Assembly (NCBI GenBank): GCA_019322895.1 | Contig: JAHWHZ010000002.1 | Span: forward strand, 124,001 to 188,000 | Origin: Candidatus Woesearchaeota archaeon | Lineage (GTDB): Archaea > Nanobdellota > Nanobdellia > Woesearchaeales > ARS49 | Reading direction: 5' to 3' | Length of the DNA: 64,000 nucleotides | Part shown: one piece after another, positions 57,530-64,000 of the stretch | How the letters are laid out: the number at the start of each line of letters is the position of its first letter | Numbering within the stretch: the stretch's first letter is position 1 | Program-made: the position numbers and the translations under genes | The notes under the pieces: model-generated | Told to the model about the DNA's origin: nothing | The model's database searches: none | Seen by the model: only the letters and a program-made list of their open reading frames with translations

Positions 57530-58354
57530 ATGCGAATAGCAAAAACACTGTTGATCACACTAATAATATTACTCCTTACTTTATCTGTGGTGTATGCGCA
57601 GTATGTAACAGAAAATCCCTGGCAGATTCCATTCAAGAGAGATACGGGAAGCGCTGAAAGGAAAAGGGCAATTGCGTTTGGAGAAGATTTCACAGCACCA
57701 GTCGGGTGGACTGGAATAAAATATTCAACTGGAACAAGACAGACCTTAGATGGATTCAAAGGAGCAACAGATATCCAATCAAACCTTCCATACAATGAAT
57801 TCATCATACAGGGAAGGAATCCAGAACGAATAAGCAACTGGGACCCAAGAATGCGCGGATATACAATAATGGACCAGTTTGTAAAGCTTACAGCAGTAGA
57901 GACGCCTTATTATGACGATCAAGGGAAAAAAATGCTGCCAAATGTTGCAGAAGGAGCAGCAAGAATTGTGAGCGACAGGGACAGCTGGAGAGAACAGTAT
58001 TCTTACATGCCAAGATCATCAATATACTTAAGAGTAGGATACCTGCCAGAACTAAGTGATTATGAACTTTATGAAGCCTGGCTTGTTGATGAAGACACAG
58101 GATACACATTATCTATCGGCAGGGTGATACCGCCTGGAACAGGGCAATTATCAGACCTTAGATTCAATGTAAACAATTACTTATACACCTATGATTATAT
58201 CATGGTCACAAAAGAAAGATTTCCAGAATACAGGAAAAGAGGACCTCTGGGAGACGTTATACTGCTTGGAGAGATACCTCAGGTAAGAGAAGCAACAATG
58301 CCTCTGAGCTCAGTTTCGTATTATCAAAAATATTTTGGGCAGTTGATTGAATGA
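57530..58354 (+). CDS. secreted protein, first of a paralogous pair
   Basis: 274 aa. Signal peptide 1-23 (LLLTLSVVYA). The C-terminal domain (about 165-255) with YELYEAWLVDEDTGYTLSIG and YDYIMVTKE resembles the anti-sigma-K (RskA) C-terminal-type beta domain found in secreted archaeal proteins. No membrane anchor, so it may be released or bound non-covalently. Overlaps the paralogue by ATGA. Confidence 0.8.
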   Translation: MRIAKTLLITLIILLLTLSVVYAQYVTENPWQIPFKRDTGSAERKRAIAFGEDFTAPVGWTGIKYSTGTRQTLDGFKGATDIQSNLPYNEFIIQGRNPERISNWDPRMRGYTIMDQFVKLTAVETPYYDDQGKKMLPNVAEGAARIVSDRDSWREQYSYMPRSSIYLRVGYLPELSDYELYEAWLVDEDTGYTLSIGRVIPPGTGQLSDLRFNVNNYLYTYDYIMVTKERFPEYRKRGPLGDVILLGEIPQVREATMPLSSVSYYQKYFGQLIE

Positions 58355-59028
58355 AAAAGATAACAACACTTGGAATAGTAATCATGGCACTGCTGTCATG
58401 CATTGCAATAGTCCATGCAATTGAACCGTATGGATATGCAATTCAAGGATACCAGCACGACTACAAATCACCATTCCCTTACTTAGGCTCATCCATATAC
58501 ACAGATCCTGACAGGGCAGGACCTCAAAGATTTACGCATCTCGATGAGAGAGTGCAGCCAGCTCACAGGATACAGACAACAGTATATCTTGAGCCGCCAG
58601 GAGGCACAAGGCCTCTTGTGAGAGGATTCCCCCATTTTGCGCCGAGAGGAGTAGCAAGAATCTACAGCTCGCAGGCAAGGGCAAATCCTGCAGGAGAAGT
58701 CCTGCTAACAACAAAAGACATAGAGCCGACATACAAGATGGACACAGTATATGAAGGATGGCTTTTTGATGCAGACACAGGATACAGGGCAAGCATGGGC
58801 GTATTCAGAGTTCCTTTTGGAGGATATGGCACATTGAACTATCACATAACAGACTATCTTGACGGATATGATTTTGTTATCTTGACAAAAGAGCCATTTC
58901 CAGACCCTGACCCTCAGCCAGGGGAGGTCGTGCTAATCGGAGAAATCAGCAGCCAGGCACAGTATGTCAGGCCTTTCACAGACTATCAGAGAGACTTTGG
59001 CTACACGTCAAGAGAAGCAGCAAGCTAA
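58351..59028 (+). CDS. secreted protein, second of a paralogous pair
   Basis: 225 aa. Signal peptide 1-23. Same C-terminal domain: TVYEGWLFDADTGYRASMG and YDFVILTKEPFPDPDPQPGE, then VVLIGEI. N-terminal part Pro/Tyr-rich. Translationally coupled to the upstream paralogue; they may form a complex. Convergent with the transketolase operon, 4 bp overlap. Confidence 0.8.
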   Translation: MKKITTLGIVIMALLSCIAIVHAIEPYGYAIQGYQHDYKSPFPYLGSSIYTDPDRAGPQRFTHLDERVQPAHRIQTTVYLEPPGGTRPLVRGFPHFAPRGVARIYSSQARANPAGEVLLTTKDIEPTYKMDTVYEGWLFDADTGYRASMGVFRVPFGGYGTLNYHITDYLDGYDFVILTKEPFPDPDPQPGEVVLIGEISSQAQYVRPFTDYQRDFGYTSREAAS

Positions 59029-59909
59029 TTTTTCTTAATTATATTTTTAATTGTTAGTCCGAACTTTTTCTTAAGTTCTTCAGGTGTTCCAGACTCCCCA
59101 AAGCTGTTCTTGACACCGATTCTTTTGAGTTTAACAGGATGATTTTCTCCTAACAGTTCTGCGATTGCTCCGCCCAAGCCGCCGTTTATCTGGTGGTCTT
59201 CAACTGTTATCAATTTCTTTGATTTTTTTGCATATTTTATTATTGTCTTGTCCAATGGCTTTATTGTGTGGCAGTTGATTACAGTTGCATTTATTTTATT
59301 GCCTGCTTCCAATGCTTCATAAACAACAGGACCGCAGGCGATGATTGTGACATCTTTTCCTTTTCTCAAGACATTGCACTTTCCTATCTTGAAAGGCTGT
59401 TTTGTCAGTGCCTCTGTCTTCGGCCTTGTCAATCTCACATAAACCGGGCCTTTATGCTTGACAACTGCTTTAATCGCTTTTTTTGTCTGATCATAATCAC
59501 AGGGAACAATAACAGTCATGCCAGGAAGAGCACGCATTATTGCAATATCTTCTAAAGCCTGGTGAGTTGCTCCATCAGGACCTGTAATTATTCCAGCATG
59601 AGTCGAGACAATCTTTACATTAGCATCAGTATAACAAACACTCTGCCTGATATGATCCAAGCATCTGTTAGGAACAAAGACAGCAAAGCTTGAGACAAAA
59701 GGAATCTTTCCTTCTAATGCAAGTCCTGCAGCCATTCCAATCATGTTTGCCTCTGCAACACCTGCCTGAAAGAATCTCTTTGGAAATTTTTTCTGGAAAT
59801 CCGTTAGCCTGACACTTTCTGTCAAGTCTGCGCTCAACGCTACAATATTCTTGTTCTTTCTTGCTAATTCAACAATCATTTCTCCATAACCTTCTCTTGT
59901 TGATTTCAT
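59025..59909 (-). CDS. tktB: transketolase, C-terminal subunit
   Basis: 294 aa. Pyrimidine-binding and C-terminal domains (DLTESVRLTDFQKKFPKRFF, AEANMIGMAAGLALEGKIPF, HAGIITGPDGATHQALEDIA). With the N-terminal subunit next to it, it makes a split transketolase, as in many archaea. The reaction moves two-carbon units between sugar phosphates. The end of an operon with aldolase, RpiB, Rpe and TrxB. Confidence 0.94.
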   Translation of the reverse strand: MKSTREGYGEMIVELARKNKNIVALSADLTESVRLTDFQKKFPKRFFQAGVAEANMIGMAAGLALEGKIPFVSSFAVFVPNRCLDHIRQSVCYTDANVKIVSTHAGIITGPDGATHQALEDIAIMRALPGMTVIVPCDYDQTKKAIKAVVKHKGPVYVRLTRPKTEALTKQPFKIGKCNVLRKGKDVTIIACGPVVYEALEAGNKINATVINCHTIKPLDKTIIKYAKKSKKLITVEDHQINGGLGGAIAELLGENHPVKLKRIGVKNSFGESGTPEELKKKFGLTIKNIIKKN

Positions 59910-60742
59910 ATTCTCTTCCTTGCTTTTTCTAGTTCTGCCAAGGCTTTCTTTGCCTGCGTCGCATCAGGTGCTCTGCCGTGCCATTCATACTTGTTTTCTA
60001 TGAATGAGACGCCTTTTCCTGGAATAACATTAGCGATTATCATTACCGGCTTCTTTGATTTCTTTGCTTTAGGAATGACATGCAGTATCTGATTAAAATC
60101 ATGGCCGTCAATCACCATGACATCCCAATTAAAAGCTTCATATTTTTTTCTTAACGGCTCTAAAGGCCAGACATTTTTTGTGAAACCGCTTATCTGGATA
60201 TGATTCCTGTCAAGAATAAAGATTAAATTATCTAATTTGTATTTGCTTGCTGCATTTATTGCCTCCCAAGTGCTTCCCTCATCATGCTCGCCGTCACTTG
60301 TTACGCAGTAGATGAAGTGTTTTTTCTTGTCTAATTTAGCTGCCAATGCCATGCCAACTGCAATGCAGACACCCTGTCCAAGGCTTCCTGTAGCAGCTTC
60401 CATTGCAGGAAACCATTTTCTGCTTGGATGGCCCTGCAGTTTAGACCTGAATTTTCTTAATGTTAATAAATATTTTACTGGAAAATAACCTGCTCTTGCC
60501 ATTGCAGCATATCTCACAGGAACAATATGGCCGTTTGATAAAATCAATCTGTCTCTATTGGGTGTGAGCGGTTTCTTAGGATTCTGGTTAAGAATATTGA
60601 AATATAACGCTGTGAAAACATCAGCCATGCCCAGAGGGCCTGCAGAATGCCCAGAACCAGCCTTGACTAACATCCTGATGATGTCTTGGCGGATGGTATT
60701 AGCCATTAACTTCAAGTCTTTGATATCAGTTAATTTTTTCAT
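59906..60742 (-). CDS. tktA: transketolase, N-terminal subunit
   Basis: 278 aa. Thiamine diphosphate domain: SGHSAGPLGMADVFTALYFN, QGHPSRK, TSDGEHDEGSTWEAINAASK with the GDG-like metal motif, and ILDRNHIQISG. ATG 60742 is chosen; a TTG eight codons earlier would overlap trxB. Joined to the C-terminal subunit by a 4-bp overlap. Confidence 0.93.
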   Translation of the reverse strand: MKKLTDIKDLKLMANTIRQDIIRMLVKAGSGHSAGPLGMADVFTALYFNILNQNPKKPLTPNRDRLILSNGHIVPVRYAAMARAGYFPVKYLLTLRKFRSKLQGHPSRKWFPAMEAATGSLGQGVCIAVGMALAAKLDKKKHFIYCVTSDGEHDEGSTWEAINAASKYKLDNLIFILDRNHIQISGFTKNVWPLEPLRKKYEAFNWDVMVIDGHDFNQILHVIPKAKKSKKPVMIIANVIPGKGVSFIENKYEWHGRAPDATQAKKALAELEKARKRI

Positions 60743-60749
60743 CCTCTTT

Positions 60750-61652
60750 TTAAGTGCAATAATCAATATGCATTTCCTTGCCTTTAACTAATTTTATAGC
60801 GCTCAGGCCAGCAGCGGCACCCTCGCCAACATCAACAGCAACCTGCGGATAACAGCCAGTGCAGTTGCCTGCAGCAAAAACACCCTTGACATTTGTATTG
60901 CCTTCTTTGTCAATAACAATCGTATTGTCTTTTAGCTGGATTCCCAGTTTCTGGGCAAAACTCAAGCCAGTTGCAGTGCCCATCGCAACAAAAACACCGT
61001 CAAATTTTTCTTCTTTATCACCGATCAAGACACCTTCCAATGCTTTTTTGCCTGCAAACCCAGTGATCTGCTCTTTTCTTAGCTGTACTTTTTTCTTTTC
61101 CAAGGCTTTCTTGAATTCATCAGACATCTCCCACTTTTTTCCTTGAGAGAATATTGTGATGTCTTTTGTGAAAGATAATAATTCAATTGCTTCATGAGCA
61201 GCATAATTTCCATTGCCTACGACTGCAATCTTTTTTCCTTTATAGAAAAAACCGTCACAGATAGCGCAGTAAGAAACACCTTTGCCAGTCAATTCTTTTT
61301 CTCCCTTAATTCCAGCAGGAGCACACGCAGTGCCTGTGGCAATGATGATTGTCTTGGTCTCATATTCCTTGTTATCAGCAGTAGTGACTGTAAAAGAGCT
61401 GTTCTTGCCTTTTGCACCCACGACTTCTGCCTCAATAATCTCTGAACCAAGTTTTTTTGCCTGCTCAACACCCTTCTCCAGCATTTCTTTTCCTTCAAGC
61501 TCAACACCAAAATAGTTTTGTATGAAATGAGCTTTCCAGAGCATTGAATCTTCTTTAGAGCCAAGAATCAATGTCTTTAACTGGCTTCTGGCAGTGTAAA
61601 TCGCAGCAGAAAGTCCTGCTGGTCCGCATCCTATAATAATTACGTCATACAT
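60750..61652 (-). CDS. trxB: thioredoxin reductase-like flavoprotein
   Basis: 300 aa. FAD motif IIGCGPAGLSAAIYTARS, redox Cys pair in YCAICDGFF, NAD(P) motif VVGNGNYAAHEAIELL (Gly-x-Gly-x-x-Ala) and the C-terminal FAAGNCTG. Moves electrons from NAD(P)H to a thioredoxin or glutaredoxin. Its place inside a sugar phosphate operon suggests redox control or shared NADPH supply; inference only. Confidence 0.93.
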   Translation of the reverse strand: MYDVIIIGCGPAGLSAAIYTARSQLKTLILGSKEDSMLWKAHFIQNYFGVELEGKEMLEKGVEQAKKLGSEIIEAEVVGAKGKNSSFTVTTADNKEYETKTIIIATGTACAPAGIKGEKELTGKGVSYCAICDGFFYKGKKIAVVGNGNYAAHEAIELLSFTKDITIFSQGKKWEMSDEFKKALEKKKVQLRKEQITGFAGKKALEGVLIGDKEEKFDGVFVAMGTATGLSFAQKLGIQLKDNTIVIDKEGNTNVKGVFAAGNCTGCYPQVAVDVGEGAAAGLSAIKLVKGKEMHIDYCT

Positions 61653-62296
61653 TTTGCATCTCTTATTAGTTGGTTGAGTCCAGTTTTTATACTTTTTGCT
61701 TTGTAGATGGCTCCTCCAGCAACAAATACGTTAGCACCTGCTTTTGCAGTAATGCAGGCAGTGCCTATATGGATGCCGCCGTCAACCTCTAAATCAATCT
61801 TTTTGTTCCATTTTCTTATATGCCTTATCTTTGGAACTGTTTCAGGCAGGAAAGGCTGGCCTCCAAAGCCCGGATGAATTGTCATTACAAGAGCCAAATC
61901 AATCTTTTTCAGGAAAGGCTTGATTTTATAAGCTGATGTTTCTGGATTAATGCTTATTCCAACCTTTATTTTTGCTTGTTTAATTCTCTTTATTAATTCA
62001 TTGATGTGTTTTGCATTTTTGCAGGACTCAATAGGAAATGTAATCATCCAGGGCTTTAGTTTTATGAATTCATCAACATACTTATCAACATTTTTGACCA
62101 TCAATTGAATTTCCAGCTTAAGTTTTGTCTTTACGCCTTTAAGGCTTTTATATCCTATTGTTCGGTTCTTTGCAAACTTGCCGTCAATGATGTCTATCTG
62201 TGCTCTTGAGAAATAAGGCGCAGCTCTCCTTAAGCGGTTCATCAAGTCTTTTTTTGTCTTTACAAGAACAGCAGGAACAATATGATTCTTAACCAT
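61640..62296 (-). CDS. rpe: ribulose-phosphate 3-epimerase
   Basis: 218 aa from ATG 62296 (TTG 62305 is the alternative). IVPAVLVKTKKDL, AQIDIIDGKFAKN, MTIHPGFGGQPFLPE and EVDGGIHIGT are the barrel's catalytic and phosphate-binding motifs, though the His in the usual H-x-D strand is altered to QIDIID. The usual His may be lost, so metal binding deserves a check. Overlaps rpiB by 8 bp. Confidence 0.88.
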   Translation of the reverse strand: MVKNHIVPAVLVKTKKDLMNRLRRAAPYFSRAQIDIIDGKFAKNRTIGYKSLKGVKTKLKLEIQLMVKNVDKYVDEFIKLKPWMITFPIESCKNAKHINELIKRIKQAKIKVGISINPETSAYKIKPFLKKIDLALVMTIHPGFGGQPFLPETVPKIRHIRKWNKKIDLEVDGGIHIGTACITAKAGANVFVAGGAIYKAKSIKTGLNQLIRDAKCMT

Positions 62297-62768
62297 GTTT
62301 TTCAATGCTTGCTATCTTTTTTAGCCTTCTGACATGTCTTGGTTCAAAAGTAAAATCTGTTTCCAGCCAGGTCTTCACTATTTTTTCAGCTTTTTTCGGA
62401 CTCAGTGCTAATTGCTTGCTTTTCTTTTTCATCTGTCCGCCAGAAAGGCACAATACATTGGCATTATTATGCTGCCTGCTTAATCTTGCGTTTTCCAAGG
62501 TCCAGACAGGAACTGCTCTGATTCCTCTCACTTTATTTGCTGCAATACAAATGCCTTCTGCACTTCCGCAGAACAAGATTCCTTTTGCATCTCCTTTTGA
62601 AGCAGCAACTGCCTTTGCAACCTTGTAGGCATAATCTGGATAATCATCTGTCATTACCAGTTTAGTGTTTCCCTTGTCAACAACCTGATATTTCAGCTTT
62701 TTCAAATATGTCTTGATGTGCTGTTTCAGCTTGAATCCCGCATGGTCAGCTCCAAGATAGACTTTCAT
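62289..62768 (-). CDS. rpiB: ribose-5-phosphate isomerase B
   Basis: 159 aa. MKVYLGADHAGFKLKQHIKT, GILFCGSAEGICIAANKVRG (with Ser where many have Thr; the Cys next to Gly-Ser is the catalytic base position) and RQHNNANVLCLSGG are the family motifs. Interconverts ribose 5-phosphate and ribulose 5-phosphate. Overlaps the aldolase gene by 4 bp. Confidence 0.94.
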   Translation of the reverse strand: MKVYLGADHAGFKLKQHIKTYLKKLKYQVVDKGNTKLVMTDDYPDYAYKVAKAVAASKGDAKGILFCGSAEGICIAANKVRGIRAVPVWTLENARLSRQHNNANVLCLSGGQMKKKSKQLALSPKKAEKIVKTWLETDFTFEPRHVRRLKKIASIEKHG

Positions 62769-63595
62769 TGCATTATCCTCAACAATGTTTTGATGTTTTT
62801 CACTCCTTTTGTATTTAACCAGTGTTTCTGCTTTTTAATACTTTTTATTTTTAATACATCCTGCCAGACAGCTCTTCCTGCCATGAAGCCAGAGCACCCG
62901 CCTTTTTTTGCAATCTTTAATTGTTTTGCAAAAACATCAAAAGGAATGCCTGCTGTCAACAGCACCCATGGCTGTCTTATGCTTTTTGTTATCTTTTTGC
63001 AGGTCTTCAGGTTTCCAGGATACTGTATTTTCAGTACAGCTGCATTGTATTTCTTTTTTGTAAATTCTTTTGCAGATTTTAATACAAGTCTTGGAAGTTT
63101 CTTTTTGAAATCCTTGCCTAAAGGATAAACAACAAATTCTAATAAATAGGGGATGTTATATTTTTTGCAGTCTTTGCCAATCTTTTCTGCAATCTTCTCT
63201 TGATGGTTCCTGATATTCTTCGGAGCCTCTGGATTATAGAAAATATTAATCTTTATTGCATCTGCGCCTTTTTGTATTGCTTTTTTTACATTCCAGTTTG
63301 GCTGCAATTGTGTTTTCCTTCCTGTAGGATGCTCAACATAACCGCTTTTTTCCACGCAAAACAACAATGCCCTTGGAACCAGTTTAGCTATTGATAAACT
63401 ATAGATAGGATCCAACAGAATAGCGCTTGGATATTTTCCCACTGTCTGGATGATTTTCTTTTTTAATTCTGTGACCTGCTTTTTTGTGGCTTTTTTTCCT
63501 AAAGTCTCAGAATACGCTCTTACAAAGCTTCCTCTCTGGTCCAAAGCAAGCATTGTAAATTTTCCTTGATTGTTCTGAAGCTTTTTGAGATTCAT
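62765..63595 (-). CDS. class I aldolase, LacD/tagatose-bisphosphate-like
   Basis: 276 aa. LALDQRGSFVRA, DAIKINIFYNP, YLLEFVVYPLG, AAVLKIQYPGN (likely Schiff-base Lys) and GCSGFMAGRAVWQD follow the LacD-type TIM barrel. It could act on fructose or tagatose bisphosphate, or fill the role of transaldolase, which is absent from this operon. First gene of the operon; GAGGAG before the ATG and TATA ATATTTATATAAT upstream. Confidence 0.86.
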   Translation of the reverse strand: MNLKKLQNNQGKFTMLALDQRGSFVRAYSETLGKKATKKQVTELKKKIIQTVGKYPSAILLDPIYSLSIAKLVPRALLFCVEKSGYVEHPTGRKTQLQPNWNVKKAIQKGADAIKINIFYNPEAPKNIRNHQEKIAEKIGKDCKKYNIPYLLEFVVYPLGKDFKKKLPRLVLKSAKEFTKKKYNAAVLKIQYPGNLKTCKKITKSIRQPWVLLTAGIPFDVFAKQLKIAKKGGCSGFMAGRAVWQDVLKIKSIKKQKHWLNTKGVKNIKTLLRIMQ

Positions 63596-63693
63596 GGTCT
63601 CCTCTTTTTATTGGATTTAAGAATAGCTATTATATAAATATAGCGCAGAAGCAGAATCTTTTTAAATTATGCCGAGTTATTAAGAGTAAATTC

Positions 63694-63703
63694 GGGGGGG
63701 AGA
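63694..63703 (+). promoter_or_regulatory. G-rich ribosome binding region
   Basis: GGGGGGGAGA, 5 nt before the ATG at 63709. The same form occurs before 25307 and 27476 and, as GGGGGAG, before the propeller lipoprotein, whereas most genes use GGTGA or GGAGG. Confidence 0.5.
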
Positions 63704-63708
63704 TACAA

Positions 63709-64000
63709 ATGAGTGAAGGAGAAAGAAAGATTTCATTTATGGGATTTTACGGAGCAGAAATAAACACAGAACTGGATGCAATCCACGAAGCATATAATTC
63801 TGAAGACCTGAGCTATGTTGCAAGAAGAGGGTTTGCAGTAAATGCAGCAGATAGACTACTTCCAGATGTGCAGTTCCCATTTATTACAATATCTGGAGAT
63901 AGAACAGCCATTCGTGTGCGGAATCAAATGAAAGATGTTTTTCGCGGGGTACAATTGCATCTGAGTGAGACAGAGAGCCAATATGCAGAGATTACGCTTG
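63709..64000 (+). CDS. hypothetical protein, N-terminal part only
   Basis: MSEGERKISFMGFYGAEINT and on, 97 residues before the right edge cuts it. Soluble, alpha/beta, no recognised motif. TATA TTTTTAAATTATG upstream and a G-rich ribosome binding region support the start. Confidence 0.72.
   Translation, partial: MSEGERKISFMGFYGAEINTELDAIHEAYNSEDLSYVARRGFAVNAADRLLPDVQFPFITISGDRTAIRVRNQMKDVFRGVQLHLSETESQYAEITL

Overview
The window is archaeal chromosome. It carries aEF-2, aEF-1A, ribosomal proteins L7Ae, S28e, L24e and S10, two tRNA genes interrupted by introns, class III pilin signals with an archaeal-type prepilin peptidase, TTTATAA-type promoters, and ribosome binding sites of the GGTGA type. 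The lysine-rich tails, many small proteins of unknown family, many lipoproteins and a compact non-oxidative pentose phosphate operon suggest a DPANN lineage, most likely Woesearchaeota or Pacearchaeota. That placement is inference; no 16S rRNA is present. No stretch longer than about 300 bases lacks a gene.

Layout. 1-8.7 kb: a cut-off secreted protein, unknown genes, a DUF4013 membrane protein, and a four-gene operon (helical protein, coiled-coil protein, HExxH metallopeptidase, tandem nucleotidyltransferase with a HEPN-like RxxxxH motif), then a CBS-zinc ribbon protein. 8.8-10.2 kb: tRNA-Leu with two apparent introns, a sugar isomerase-like protein, a lone AsnC ligand-binding domain, and tRNA-Thr with an intron. 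10.2-15.3 kb: lipoprotein, two beta-helix surface proteins, a pilin, an operon of two HIT proteins that both lack the catalytic middle histidine, and a paralogous pair of unknown genes. 15.3-28.1 kb: a voltage-sensor-like protein without pore, lipoproteins, a RelE-type and a VapBC toxin-antitoxin pair, a cluster of micro-genes, a parvulin lipoprotein, a transglutaminase-like protein, a prepilin peptidase and a cis-prenyltransferase relative lacking key residues.

28.2-40.8 kb is the most unusual part. Two strong DNA inverted repeats precede another toxin-antitoxin pair and a micro-gene/HTH pair. Then come a PHP phosphoesterase and a 1115-residue helical-repeat protein ending in a phosphotransferase-like kinase domain. 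A minus-strand cluster follows: membrane-anchored trypsin-like protease, AAA ATPase, metallophosphoesterase, PD-(D/E)xK nuclease-like protein and small Cys-rich proteins, flanked by two AbrB-PhoU regulators. Several leaders of this cluster carry a shared element (mRNA sense GCAGACTTCCA), four times inside an inverted repeat, and three minus-strand promoters share a 15-17 bp motif about 20 bp upstream of the TATA box. The region reads as a co-regulated accessory module, possibly undescribed.

41.4-47.4 kb: L7Ae-S28e-L24e-NDK-aEF-2, then aEF-1A and S10. The L7Ae leader contains a textbook k-turn, the binding site of L7Ae itself. 47.4-54.9 kb: Nudix hydrolase, two tiny genes (one basic, one acidic), a MacB-like ABC export operon with lipoprotein and S-layer-like partners, a secreted protein behind a long structured leader, and a membrane protein. 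55-59 kb: a TolB-like propeller lipoprotein and two secreted paralogues. 59-63.6 kb: an operon for aldolase, RpiB, Rpe, thioredoxin reductase and split transketolase. The window ends inside an unknown gene.
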